From: Streptomyces sp. AC1-42W
GTDB taxonomy: Bacteria > Actinomycetota > Actinomycetes > Streptomycetales > Streptomycetaceae
Length of the DNA stretch: 64,000 nucleotides
Assembly (NCBI RefSeq): GCF_003248355.1
Contig: NZ_QKWY01000001.1
Location: 2,004,001 to 2,068,000, forward strand
Direction: 5' to 3'
In this document: positions 1 to 7,526 of the stretch, one piece after another
Layout of the letters: each line of letters begins with the position of its first letter
Numbering within the stretch: position 1 is the first letter of the stretch
The notes under the pieces: generated by a model
The model's database searches: none
What the model saw: only the letters and a program-made list of their open reading frames with translations
Told to the model about the DNA's origin: nothing
Translations under genes and position numbers: made by a program

Positions 1-200
1 GGCAGCCCGGACCAGGTGGACTCGTCGACCAGATGGGCGGCCAGATGCCAGGGCTCGTACACCTCCGTCCCCACCAGCAGCAGCCCGCCGCCGTGCGGGA
101 CGACGGAGGAGCGCAGCGCCCCGGCGAACCGGCGGGCGGCCGCCGGCCACTGGGTCCTGGCGAGCACTTCGCGCAGCAGCGCCACTCGTACGGCATCCAT
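1..200 (-). CDS. Hypothetical protein, 5' part only (runs off the window)
   Basis: The minus strand is open from ATG at 200 to the window edge and begins MDAVRVALLREVLARTQWP. The 66 visible residues are Ala/Leu/Arg rich with a later stretch GGGLLLVGTEVYEPWHLAAH. Codon use is typical high-GC Streptomyces, with G or C in almost every third position. It is divergent from the F420 reductase gene at 328, and the 127-bp gap between the two starts must hold both promoters. I do not recognise the family from this fragment. Confidence 0.6.
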   Translation of the reverse strand, partial: MDAVRVALLREVLARTQWPAAARRFAGALRSSVVPHGGGLLLVGTEVYEPWHLAAHLVDESTWSGL

Positions 201-327
201 GGCCCGGCATCCTGCACCATGCCGGAGCCCCGCCACCGGCGAACGGCCCGAGCGCCATCCGTACGAGTGGCCGTGCGGGCGCGCGGGTCCGGGACCGCGC
301 CCGCTACCTGGCAGTAGTGTCGGGGCC

Positions 328-1041
328 ATGACTACGAATGACGACAGCGGCAGCGCGCCCAAGCCCCCCGCCAAGGACCCCTGGGACCTGCCGGACGTGT
401 CGGACCTGACCATCGGCGTCCTCGGCGGCACCGGACCCCAGGGCCGCGGCCTCGCGTACCGCTTCGCCCGCGCCGGACAGCGGGTGATCATCGGCTCCCG
501 CGCCGCGGACCGCGCGGAGGCGGCCGCCGCGGAGCTGGGCAACGGCGTACGCGGTACGGACAACGCCGGCTGCGCGCGCGAGAGCGATGTGGTGATCGTC
601 GCCGTGCCGTGGGACGGGCACGCCGCCACGCTGGAGTCGCTCCGCGCGGAGCTGGCCGGGAAGCTCGTCGTGGACTGCGTCAACCCGCTCGGCTTCGACA
701 AGAAGGGCGCCTACGCGCTGAAGCCCGAGGAGGGCAGCGCCGCCGAGCAGGCCGCCGCCCTGCTGCCGGACTCCCGCGTCACCGCCGCCTTCCACCACCT
801 GTCCGCGGTGCTGCTCCAGGACGAGACGATCGAGGAGATCGACACCGACGTCCTCGTGCTGGGCGAATCCCGCGCCGACACCGACATCGTCCAGGCGCTG
901 GCGGGCCGCATCCCCGGCATGCGGGGCATCTTCGCCGGCCGGCTGCGGGGCGCCCACCAGGTCGAGGCCCTGGTCGCCAACCTCATCTCGGTCAACCGCC
1001 GCTACAAGGCCCACGCCGGACTCCGTACCACCGACGTCTGA
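328..1041 (+). CDS. npdG: NADPH-dependent F420 reductase
   Basis: The 237-residue product matches F420H2:NADP oxidoreductase, which passes hydride between NADPH and coenzyme F420 in the cytosol. After an acidic 30-residue N-terminus comes the Rossmann motif IGVLGGTGPQGRGLAYRFA, with IIGSR as the NADP phosphate-binding strand end. VVIVAVPWDGH and VVDCVNPLGFD follow, as usual in this family. ATG at 328 is chosen because the family begins just before the Rossmann strand; the longer upstream open frame is low-complexity and not protein-like. The gene stands alone, with a small membrane-protein gene 94 bp downstream. Confidence 0.9.
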   Translation: MTTNDDSGSAPKPPAKDPWDLPDVSDLTIGVLGGTGPQGRGLAYRFARAGQRVIIGSRAADRAEAAAAELGNGVRGTDNAGCARESDVVIVAVPWDGHAATLESLRAELAGKLVVDCVNPLGFDKKGAYALKPEEGSAAEQAAALLPDSRVTAAFHHLSAVLLQDETIEEIDTDVLVLGESRADTDIVQALAGRIPGMRGIFAGRLRGAHQVEALVANLISVNRRYKAHAGLRTTDV

Positions 1042-1135
1042 CGGCGACGGCCCGCCGCCGGGCCCCGCACGGACCGGGGCCGGGCATGGGGGACACTGGA
1101 CGGGACCGCGCATCACCCCGACAGGAGCCACCCCC

Positions 1136-1321
1136 ATGCCCCGCCTCGCTCTCTACGCCCTCGTCCTCTGCCTCCTCGCCCTGGCCGCGGCGGTCGTCTC
1201 CTTCGCCCAGGGCAGCGTGATCATCGGGGTCGTCTGGGTGCTGCTGTTCGGCCTCTCCTCCAACATGGCCTGGTACTACGTGCGCCGCCACCGCGCCGCG
1301 ACGGCCGGCGACCGCGCCTAA
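1136..1321 (+). CDS. Small two-helix membrane protein
   Basis: A 61-residue protein starts at ATG 1136 behind a GACAGGAG ribosome-binding site. Two hydrophobic segments (about residues 4-24 and 28-47, the second containing VIIGVVWVLLFGLSSNMAW) are followed by a basic tail YYVRRHRAATAGDRA. This fits an integral membrane protein whose C-terminal tail may face the cytoplasm. Its stop overlaps the stop of the convergent M50 peptidase by a few bases. Function unknown. Confidence 0.75.
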   Translation: MPRLALYALVLCLLALAAAVVSFAQGSVIIGVVWVLLFGLSSNMAWYYVRRHRAATAGDRA

Positions 1322-2103
1322 CCGGCCGCGCACACCGGACTCGCCCCCTGCCAGAACCGGTACACGTCCAGGCCGCAGTCGGTCCAGAAGCCGTGCACGT
1401 CCAGCGCCCCCAGCAGGGCGTAGACCGCGTCGAAGAACGCCCGGTTCAGCTCCGGCACCCACAGCAGCGCGAACACCGCGATCAGCCCGTACGGCGCGAA
1501 CGGCTCGACCGCGCGCCGCGTCCGGTACGACAGCCACGGCTCGACCACGCCGTAGCCGTCCAGCCCCGGCACCGGCAGGAAGTTCAGGATCGCGGCCGTC
1601 ACCTGGAGCATCGCCAGGAACGCCAGCGCGTTCCGGAAGGCCGCGGGCACCCCGTCCAGCGCGCCCAGCCAGAACGGCGCGGTGCACACCAGCGCGAACA
1701 GCACGTTGGTCAGCGGGCCCGCCGCCGAGATCAGGCTGTGCCGCCACCGCCCGCGAATCCGCCCCCGCTCGATGAACACCGCCCCGCCGGGCAGCCCGAT
1801 GCCGCCCATGATCACGAACAGCACCGGCAGTACGATGCTCAGCAGCGCGTGCGTGTACTTCAGCGGGTTCAGCGTCAGATAGCCCTTGGCCCCGATCGAG
1901 ATGTCCCCGCTGTGCAGCGCGGTCCTGGCGTGCGCGTACTCGTGCAGGCACAGCGACACCACCCACGCCCCGGTGACGAACAGGAACGCGGCGAACCCGG
2001 GCGACGCCGCGAAGTCCGTCCACACCGCCCACCCGGCCACGGCCGTCACCGCGACGATCCCCAGAAAGACCGGACTGATGCGTTGGTGCTGAGTGCTCGG
2101 CAT
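1318..2103 (-). CDS. Site-2 protease-like membrane metallopeptidase (M50 family)
   Basis: A 261-residue polytopic membrane protein. HEYAH at about residues 54-58 is the HExxH zinc site. LNFLPVPGLDGYGVVEPW near residue 175 is the family's second motif, whose Asp completes zinc binding. NPLKYTHALLSIVLPVLF lies between them, and five or more hydrophobic segments are visible. These enzymes cut substrates inside the membrane; the substrate here is unknown. There is no N-terminal signal peptide beyond the first TM helix and no PDZ domain, so this is the compact YdiL/Rv-type form. It is the last gene before accessory region 1. Confidence 0.88.
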   Translation of the reverse strand: MPSTQHQRISPVFLGIVAVTAVAGWAVWTDFAASPGFAAFLFVTGAWVVSLCLHEYAHARTALHSGDISIGAKGYLTLNPLKYTHALLSIVLPVLFVIMGGIGLPGGAVFIERGRIRGRWRHSLISAAGPLTNVLFALVCTAPFWLGALDGVPAAFRNALAFLAMLQVTAAILNFLPVPGLDGYGVVEPWLSYRTRRAVEPFAPYGLIAVFALLWVPELNRAFFDAVYALLGALDVHGFWTDCGLDVYRFWQGASPVCAAG

Positions 2104-2150
2104 GCCCCGAGCCTAGGGGAACGTATGTGCCGCGCAGAGGCCGCCAAGCA

Positions 2151-2865
2151 TCATCCGAGGAGCTGGTCCACTCGTTCGCGAAGCGGGCCTTCCAGTGCCA
2201 GGTTGTTCCCTCGCCCCATGCCCTGGAGGAACTCTGAGGCGACGACCAGCTCGGAGAAGCGGCCGGCAGGAGTGTCGAGTACGTACGCGAACTCGCGCCG
2301 GACCCGTGCTGCCAGCGTTGGTTCGATCAGGCTGGAGATGAACAGCGTGGCGGCGTCGTAGCCGGCGGGTGCCAAGCCCCAGCGTTCCCAGTCGAGGATG
2401 CAGAGATCAGGCCCGCAGACGTTGCTCCACTGGATGTCGGCGTGGGCTGTCGACCAGGCAGGGACCTTGGTTCCGACCTCCGCTTCGAGGAACTTGGGCA
2501 GGGCCCAGTGAAGGCGCTCCTGGCGGATGGCGACGCGGTCCGTCTGTACGGATGCCACGGTGTCCAGGGATTGCCGCAACGCCGACCACCACGAGTCGGG
2601 AAGGTCAGGCGCGTAGTCCAGGAGGGCGCTGTCACTCAGCGGTCGGCGGTCCACTCGGTCATAGACCTCCGCGCGGTAGGCGAAGGCGTCGCCCCTCCAC
2701 ATGTGCACTTCATGCAGGCGGGGCCGAGGGACGGAATCCGGTACCGCGGCCTCGGCTGCCTCGGGCCCATCCCATGAAGGGGTGCGGTCCTCGGGGACGG
2801 TGAGGAGCCGAAGCCACCGGTCAGCCTCGACCGGCACGCTGATGCTCCTGCCCCCCTCTCTGACA
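2151..2865 (-). pseudogene. APH-like phosphotransferase, 3' part, cut by IS3
   Basis: The frame contains HADIQWSN (the HGDxxxxN catalytic loop) and ILDWERWG (the metal-binding Asp of the DFG-like site). This identifies an aminoglycoside-phosphotransferase/choline-kinase fold enzyme that moves ATP phosphate to a small hydroxyl substrate. A GTG at 2837 could start translation, but protein-like sequence (REGGRSISVPVEADRWL) continues upstream of it to the IS3 boundary at about 2865. The N-terminal part is therefore missing here; it can be found beyond the IS at 4363-4485. The product was probably the last gene of the JmjC/reductase operon. Substrate unknown; now very likely non-functional. Confidence 0.7.
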
Positions 2866-2930
2866 CCGTTGGGTGAGACGCCCCGAAATGATCAGATATT
2901 GTGGGCGGGTACGACAGGAGAACCACCCGC

Positions 2931-3314
2931 ATGACCAGCACCAAGCCCGCCGGGCAGGATCCGGCGCCGAAGCCGAAGCGCCGCCGTTTCGCCCCCGAGT
3001 ACAAGCTGCGGATCGTCGCCGAGTACGACGCGGCCCCCGCCGGGGACAAGGGCGCTGTCCTGCGCCGGGAGAGGCTGTACCACTCGCACATCATCGAGTG
3101 GCGGCAGGCCAGGGATGCGGGCGCGCTGGAGAAGCTGACCGATCACCGCACCAGCCCCGCCCGCCCGAGGAAGCACCCGGCCGAGGCGGAGAACGACAGG
3201 CTGCGCAGGCAGGTGGAACGGCTGGAGAAGGAGCTGGCGAAGAACCGCGCCGCGGTGGAGGTGCTGGGAAAAGCTGTCGCGCTGTTGGAATCGGTCTCCG
3301 ACAGCGCGGACTGA
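2931..3314 (+). CDS. IS3-family transposase OrfA
   Basis: A 127-residue OrfA begins at ATG 2931 with a GACAGGAG site 10 bases upstream. Residues 10-60 (RRRFAPEYKLRIVAEYDAA and LYHSHIIEWRQARDAGAL) are the helix-turn-helix that recognises the IS ends. Residues 85-120 (ENDRLRRQVERLEKELAKN) are a leucine-zipper-like coiled coil used for oligomerisation. Normal termination gives OrfA alone; slippage at 3266-3272 gives OrfAB transposase. Confidence 0.9.
   Translation: MTSTKPAGQDPAPKPKRRRFAPEYKLRIVAEYDAAPAGDKGAVLRRERLYHSHIIEWRQARDAGALEKLTDHRTSPARPRKHPAEAENDRLRRQVERLEKELAKNRAAVEVLGKAVALLESVSDSAD
3266..3272 (+). promoter_or_regulatory. Programmed -1 ribosomal frameshift heptamer GGGAAAA
   Basis: In the orfA frame the bases read CTG GGA AAA, so G GGA AAA is a canonical X XXY YYZ slippery heptamer. 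A -1 slip leads straight into the open orfB frame (next codon AGC at 3272), and orfB has no good start of its own near the orfA stop. This is the expected control of IS3-family transposase synthesis. Confidence 0.75.
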
Positions 3315-4339
3315 ACGACGTCCTCGAACATCATCTGCACGCCCTGGTCGAGCAGCTCGCTCCGCACGTGGGCATCGTGGTGGCGTGCCGTCTGACGGGA
3401 CGCTCCCGGGCCACCCACCACCGGCGGCTCAACCCGGCCCCGCCCAGGCCGAAGGCTCCGCGTCCGGCGCCGGTCAACGCGCTGTCGGCGGCCGAGCGGC
3501 GGGCGGTGCTGGAGCTGATGAACCGGCCCGAGTACGTGGACCTGCCGCCCGCGCAGGTCTATGCCCGCGAGCTGGACGAGGGCCGTTACCACTGTTCCGA
3601 GCGCACGATGTACCGGATCCTGAAGGAAGCCGGTCAGGACGGCGAACGCCGCCGGCGGGCCACCCATCCTCCCCGCACCATTCCCGAACTCGTCGCCGAC
3701 GGGCCTTCCCAGGTCTGGAGCTGGGACATCACCCGCCTGGCCGGCCCGGCGAAGGGAGTCTGGTTCCACGGCTACGTGATCCTCGACATCTACTCCCGCT
3801 ATGTCGTCGGCCACACCGTCGAGCAGGCCGAATCAGCGGCGCGAGCCGAGGAGTTGATCCAAGAGGCGATCGACCGCAACGGGATCGTGCCGCACACCGT
3901 TCACGCCGACCGCGGCACCTCGATGACCTCCAGGCAGGTCTCCCAGATGCTTCTCGACCTGGGCGTCACCCGAAGCCACTCCAGACCCAGGGTCAGCAAC
4001 GACAACCCGTACAGCGAGAGCCGGTTCCGCACCACGAAGTACCAGTCGGACTACCCCGAACGCTTCGATTCCCTCGCCCACGCACGCGAGTGGATGGACG
4101 CGTTCATCTCGCACTACAACCACGTCCACCGGCACTCCGGGATCGGCTACCACACCCCGGCCAGCGTCCATTTCGGCACCGCCGACCTCGTCCGCGAGCA
4201 ACGGGCGACCACCCTCACGGTCGCGTTCGAGCAGCACCCCGAACGCTTCAACCACCGGCCCGTGCCACCGAAGATCCCCCAGCAGGCATGGATCAACGAC
4301 CCCACCCGACGACACGAATCACAACAACACAGTTCATAG
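3272..4339 (+). CDS. IS3-family transposase OrfB (DDE integrase)
   Basis: About 355 residues, entered from orfA by -1 frameshift. It contains an HTH_21-like region (SAAERRAVLELMNRPEYVD) and the rve integrase core. The core carries WSWDITRL (first D), HTVHADRGTSM (second D) and SNDNPYSESRFRTTKY (E), so the DDE triad is complete. The C-terminus HSGIGYHTPASVHFG is the usual IS3 ending. Nothing in the sequence suggests inactivation, so the element may be mobile. Confidence 0.9.
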   Translation, partial: SCRAVGIGLRQRGLNDVLEHHLHALVEQLAPHVGIVVACRLTGRSRATHHRRLNPAPPRPKAPRPAPVNALSAAERRAVLELMNRPEYVDLPPAQVYARELDEGRYHCSERTMYRILKEAGQDGERRRRATHPPRTIPELVADGPSQVWSWDITRLAGPAKGVWFHGYVILDIYSRYVVGHTVEQAESAARAEELIQEAIDRNGIVPHTVHADRGTSMTSRQVSQMLLDLGVTRSHSRPRVSNDNPYSESRFRTTKYQSDYPERFDSLAHAREWMDAFISHYNHVHRHSGIGYHTPASVHFGTADLVREQRATTLTVAFEQHPERFNHRPVPPKIPQQAWINDPTRRHESQQHSS

Positions 4340-4362
4340 CCGCACAATCGTTTCATTTGACT

Positions 4363-4485
4363 TGACAGCTACCGCCCTCCCACCCCCAGATCGGTGGTCC
4401 GGTGATGGTGAACCGAAGCAGAGGCTGCTTGCTGAGTTGCCTCCAGCAGCCTTGCAGCAGTGGAGTCATCAGGTGCTGAAGGCAT
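4363..4485 (-). pseudogene. Displaced 5' end of the phosphotransferase gene
   Basis: Reading leftward from ATG 4485 gives MPSAPDDSTAARLLEATQQ and so on to a stop near 4373. A GAAGGA ribosome-binding site lies 7 bases before the ATG. The ATG overlaps the end of the reductase 3' remnant, as in translationally coupled operon genes. If the IS3 element and one TGACA are removed, the adjacent frame reads GGGRAVAVREGGRSIS directly into the 2151-2865 frame. Joining it to the ATG frame also needs one extra G in the G-run at about 4385-4395, so a second lesion (small deletion) is likely. This is inference from conceptual excision. Confidence 0.45.
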
Positions 4486-4660
4486 CGACAATCCTTCGGA
4501 CGTGGGGGGCCTGGACAGGCCGTGAGACAACCGCGGCAGCGTCCGACCAGTGTGCCGCGGAGGACGCGGAGAGGAGGAGGCGTGTCACCGTTCCTAAACA
4601 GTGTCCAGGAGTGGCATTTGCTGCCAGCTCCCAGTACAGCGCGCATCCCGAACGGTGTTG
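4469..4660 (-). pseudogene. Displaced 3' end of the aldo/keto reductase gene
   Basis: A minus-strand frame reads ATPGHCLGTVTRLLLSAS, then SDAAAVVSRPVQAPHVRR and IVDAFST, ending in tandem TGA stops at 4469-4471 and 4466-4468. This looks like the C-terminal segment of an aldo/keto reductase, and the gene at 6897-7526 lacks exactly that part. The right boundary is approximate because it must lie at the IS607 end, inside the last codons assigned to tnpB. The stop sits just inside the start region of the phosphotransferase fragment, as expected for neighbouring operon genes. Confidence 0.5.
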
Positions 4661-6276
4661 GACGCGCTGGGTTCCCGCGTTCGCTGTGCCCCGATCCGGC
4701 GACGTGCATCGTGTGCACGGTCCGTGACGGGTGGGCGGGTTCCCTCACGCCCTCGTGCACACGGTCCGGCCTGGGCGGTCCGATGCCCCGCAGCATCGCT
4801 CCGGTGCTGCGGGGGCGGTGCCGTCCTTCCCCAAGCTCTCAGCTCCGTTCGAGCAGGGGATACCCCATGCCGGATCGGGTGTCCGAGGGCGCGTCGCCCG
4901 ATCGCGACGCTCGCGGCGTCGTGTCGGGACATCTTTCGCTTATTGCTGGTCAGGGGCTTGCTCCAGTGCTGGTCGCCCCACATCGACGTGTACGCCGGAT
5001 CGACGGCGACGATCGCGAGGCCGTGCTCGGCGGCCATGGAGACGAGTCGCGCTTTGAGTTTGCCGGTGGGGATGCCGGAGATGAGCTGACGGAACCGCTT
5101 GTGCCGGCCGTGCTTCTCGCGGGTCTTCTCGGCTGTGAAGTCCAGGTTCTCCAGGCCGATCGCCTTCACGCCGCACCGCTTGGCCCAGTGCAGCAGTCGG
5201 CTGATGGCGTGCCGGATCTGCGCGTCGCGGCGATCAGCGCTGCCGGACAGGTCGTAGAAGAATCGGACTGGTTCGCCTACCGGGTTGCCGTGCTGGTCGA
5301 GGTGGTAGGCGGCGAAGTGGTCGGCGTTGGTGTCCACGCCGGCCATCCCGGCAGCCCGTGCCGTCGCCAGCGGGATCGTCTTGATCGGTGGGATCGTCCA
5401 CGACGCGGTCAAATACCAGCGGTCCTTGGTTACGTCCAGGTGGATGCGGTAGGCCACAGCCCTGTCCGCTTCGATCCGGTCACGCCACTCTGCGCCCCGG
5501 TGGGCGAAGGCGGCCGTGGAGGCGAGGACGTACCGGCCGTGCCGGGCGTTGGCCAGGTGCGCGAGCGGCGCGGGCAGCTTGATCGAGACCTCGCCATCCG
5601 GGGTGACGCGGATCGTCTCGTTTCCGAAGCGCTTCCCGGACTCGCCGTCAGCGGCGAGGAACCAGCGCTCAGCTTCCCACCGTTCACGCCACTGGGTCTC
5701 GGTGAGCTGAGCGGCGGCCAGGTTGTGACGGTTGCCCAGCAGGCGCCGCCCGCCGCGTACGACGCGCACAACACCGGCCTCACGCTCGGCGCGAGCGACA
5801 TCGAGGCGGTGCTCCAGCACGGCCAGGCGGCGCGACTTCTGGAACCACTCGCCCTTCGAGCGGTATCCGCCCGGGGCGCGCTTGGTTCCCTTCTCCCCGA
5901 GCGGCTGGGACAGGCGATGCATCAGCGTCCGCACACCGGCCTCAAGCCCTTGGATGTGGGCGGTCTGACAGCGCCGGGAGAGTGCCCACTGATCGTGGCT
6001 GGCCTTCGTGATCGCACCGGCCCACCGGGACGACGAAGCCGCGGTCAGGCCCTGCTTCCGCGCGGCCCACGTCTCGTTGCTGTGCTCCAGCCCATCGGCG
6101 CAGCGGGTCTTGAGGTCAGCGGATGCCAGGTTGCCGAGGTGTTCGCCGACCAGGCGCAGTACCTTGTCGTCCTCGGGTGTGAGGTGCTTGAGGCGGTCGC
6201 GTACCGCCACTCCGGACGGCCCGGGCGCGACGAACGGCGCGTCGATCGGGCGGAGCTCCTTCTTCGCCTTACTCAT
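4594..6276 (-). CDS. tnpB: TnpB, RNA-guided RuvC-like nuclease of an IS607-type element
   Basis: A 560-residue protein from ATG 6276, overlapping the tnpA stop within ATGAGTAA. The RuvC triad looks intact: D315 in MAGVDTNADH, E376 in AIGLENLDF and D453 in SRHDAASVAIG. Where most TnpB proteins have a CxxC zinc ribbon after DPAYTS, this one has DPAYTSMWGDQHWSK with no cysteines, a form I recall from other actinobacterial elements. TnpB cuts DNA matching a guide made from the element's 3' end, which helps retain the element after excision. A guide RNA would be expected across the 3' end of this gene and the junction near 4.6 kb. The last 20 or so residues are probably encoded by host sequence. 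Confidence 0.85.
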   Translation of the reverse strand: MSKAKKELRPIDAPFVAPGPSGVAVRDRLKHLTPEDDKVLRLVGEHLGNLASADLKTRCADGLEHSNETWAARKQGLTAASSSRWAGAITKASHDQWALSRRCQTAHIQGLEAGVRTLMHRLSQPLGEKGTKRAPGGYRSKGEWFQKSRRLAVLEHRLDVARAEREAGVVRVVRGGRRLLGNRHNLAAAQLTETQWRERWEAERWFLAADGESGKRFGNETIRVTPDGEVSIKLPAPLAHLANARHGRYVLASTAAFAHRGAEWRDRIEADRAVAYRIHLDVTKDRWYLTASWTIPPIKTIPLATARAAGMAGVDTNADHFAAYHLDQHGNPVGEPVRFFYDLSGSADRRDAQIRHAISRLLHWAKRCGVKAIGLENLDFTAEKTREKHGRHKRFRQLISGIPTGKLKARLVSMAAEHGLAIVAVDPAYTSMWGDQHWSKPLTSNKRKMSRHDAASVAIGRRALGHPIRHGVSPARTELRAWGRTAPPPQHRSDAAGHRTAQAGPCARGREGTRPPVTDRAHDARRRIGAQRTREPSASNTVRDARCTGSWQQMPLLDTV

Positions 6277-6915
6277 CGGCAGCCGCCGCCTCAAGAGCCT
6301 TGCGGGCGCGGTTCTTCGCCGACCGGCGCCCGTACAGGCGGGCGCAGAACGAGGTCAGCACCTCGACCATGTCCCGCACCAGGTCGTCTTCAACCTCGCC
6401 GTCATCGAGAACGACGAGCCGGCGACCCGATGCGGACAGGGCCGCTTCGACCAGTTCGACGTTCATCCGGCCGAGCCGGTCCTTGCGCTCGACCACGACC
6501 GTGGTCACCTTCGGGTCGGCCAGCAGACGCGTCGCCTTCGCCCGGGCCCCGTTCACGCCCGAGGCGATCTCGGATTCGACCCGTACAACCTTGTGTCCGG
6601 CCTTCGCGGCCCATGCCGACAAGCATGCCGTCTGCCGTTCCAGGTCGGGCTTCTGGTCATGAGAGGAGACACGGGCGTACAAGCCCACGCCTTCAGTCAC
6701 AGTGGGTGAAGTGTTCGCGTCGATGTTCACCAGGATCGTCCGCGGCCCTACTCGTTCCGCAGGGACCGGCAACGCGCCCTCACGGAACCAGCGGTACGCG
6801 GTACGCGGGGCGATCCCCTGCGCGCGTGCCCATTCCGTCAGGTTCATACACAAGAGCATACGACCCTCATGACACCTGAAAGACACTCGTAGACACTCAA
6901 CGGAGAACAGCTGAC
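4640..6915 (-). mobile_element. IS607-type element (serine recombinase tnpA plus tnpB)
   Basis: The element carries tnpA and tnpB in overlapping minus-strand order, the IS607 layout. Such elements insert without target duplication, typically at GG, and lack inverted repeats, so the ends cannot be read directly. I place them by the host gene: the aldo/keto reductase loses its natural sequence near 6910 and resumes near 4650. Direct motifs GACACTC at 6881-6887 and 6892-6898 lie just outside tnpA. The tnpB frame appears to run out of the element into reductase sequence. Confidence 0.65.
6269..6847 (-). CDS. tnpA: IS607-family serine recombinase TnpA
   Basis: 192 residues from ATG 6847. Residues 1-40 (MNLTEWARAQGIAPRTAYRW) form the MerR-like helix-turn-helix that precedes the catalytic domain in this family. 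YARVSSHDQKPDLERQ carries the nucleophile Ser61, and VVVERKDRLGRMNVELVEA and VLDDGEVEDDLVRDMVEVL are the usual later motifs. The product catalyses excision and insertion. The longer open frame upstream of 6847 overlaps the reductase gene and is not protein-like. It is translationally coupled to tnpB. Confidence 0.9.
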   Translation of the reverse strand: MNLTEWARAQGIAPRTAYRWFREGALPVPAERVGPRTILVNIDANTSPTVTEGVGLYARVSSHDQKPDLERQTACLSAWAAKAGHKVVRVESEIASGVNGARAKATRLLADPKVTTVVVERKDRLGRMNVELVEAALSASGRRLVVLDDGEVEDDLVRDMVEVLTSFCARLYGRRSAKNRARKALEAAAADE

Positions 6916-7526
6916 CACCCCTTCGAGGCTTCCGCCAGGGGGCTGATCTGGACGATGGACAGGGGGAGCTGTATCGCCTTGAAGCGGCCGAGTTCGCGGC
7001 CGGCCTGCCTCGCAATCCCGACGACGCGATCCACCGAGACGAGGTTTTCGTGGATGGCGTTCCAGGTGGCGACGCCGTAGCCCCTGGTGAGACCGCGATC
7101 CACGCAGTTCGCCAGGGCCACGAACGCCTCGTACAGGCGATTCTCCAGGGCGCCCCGGTCGTGACGCCCAAGCTCCGGGTTGTGGACGAAGGTGATGTCG
7201 GGGGCGCGTCCCAGGGTGGCGCGGCTCTGCTGTGCCTGCCAGAGGATGGCGCGCGGACTGAGGCAGTGGCCGACCCTCGCTTCCTCATCGGTCAGCACGC
7301 CGGCCGCGAGAGCACGTCGCCTCTGTTCCGCGGTGACGAAGCCCACCTTCGTGGAGACAGGGGTCAGCGGAAAGGCGGCGAGAACCGGCTTGAGTCTTTG
7401 CTCCGCACGCCCGTGCAGGTAGTTGGGGGCCGTGTCGATCCAGTCGGCTCCATGGGCCATGGCCGATTTCGCCGCTTCGGGAAGGCCGCGCACCCGGTAG
7501 GTGCCAAGGCCGAGAGTTGCGGTCAT
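6897..7526 (-). pseudogene. Aldo/keto reductase, 5' part, truncated by the IS607 element
   Basis: From ATG 7526 the product starts MTATLGLGTYRVRGLPEAA. The catalytic tetrad is visible: D31 and Y36 in WIDTAPNYLHG, K60 in VSTKVGF and His in ITFVHNPEL. The natural sequence stops around IVQISPLAEAS near 6910, and the remaining codons to the TGA at 6897 are IS-derived. About 200 of some 270 residues remain, without the C-terminal NADPH-binding segment that closes the barrel. That segment is recognisable at 4469-4660. The start overlaps the JmjC stop as ATGA, so the two were translated together. The family reduces carbonyls with NADPH; substrate unknown. Confidence 0.75.

Larger units (their letters stand above)
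2866..4362 (+). mobile_element. IS3-family insertion sequence
   Basis: An orfA/orfB pair with a programmed -1 frameshift site lies between copies of TGACA at 2861-2865 and 4363-4367. I take these as the target duplication. The ends carry only an imperfect inverted repeat: TGAGACG near the left end and TGAAACG on the opposite strand near the right end. The element interrupts a phosphotransferase gene on the opposite strand. Exact ends could move by a few bases because part of TGACA may belong to the IS terminus. Confidence 0.75.

Noticed and set aside
2151-2837. Taking the phosphotransferase as intact from GTG 2837
   Set aside because: No ribosome-binding site, protein-like sequence continues upstream to the IS edge, and the N-lobe with the ATP loop is missing.
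4522-6879. A 785-codon plus-strand frame over tnpB and tnpA
   Set aside because: Shadow of the two transposon genes, whose catalytic motifs are clear on the other strand.
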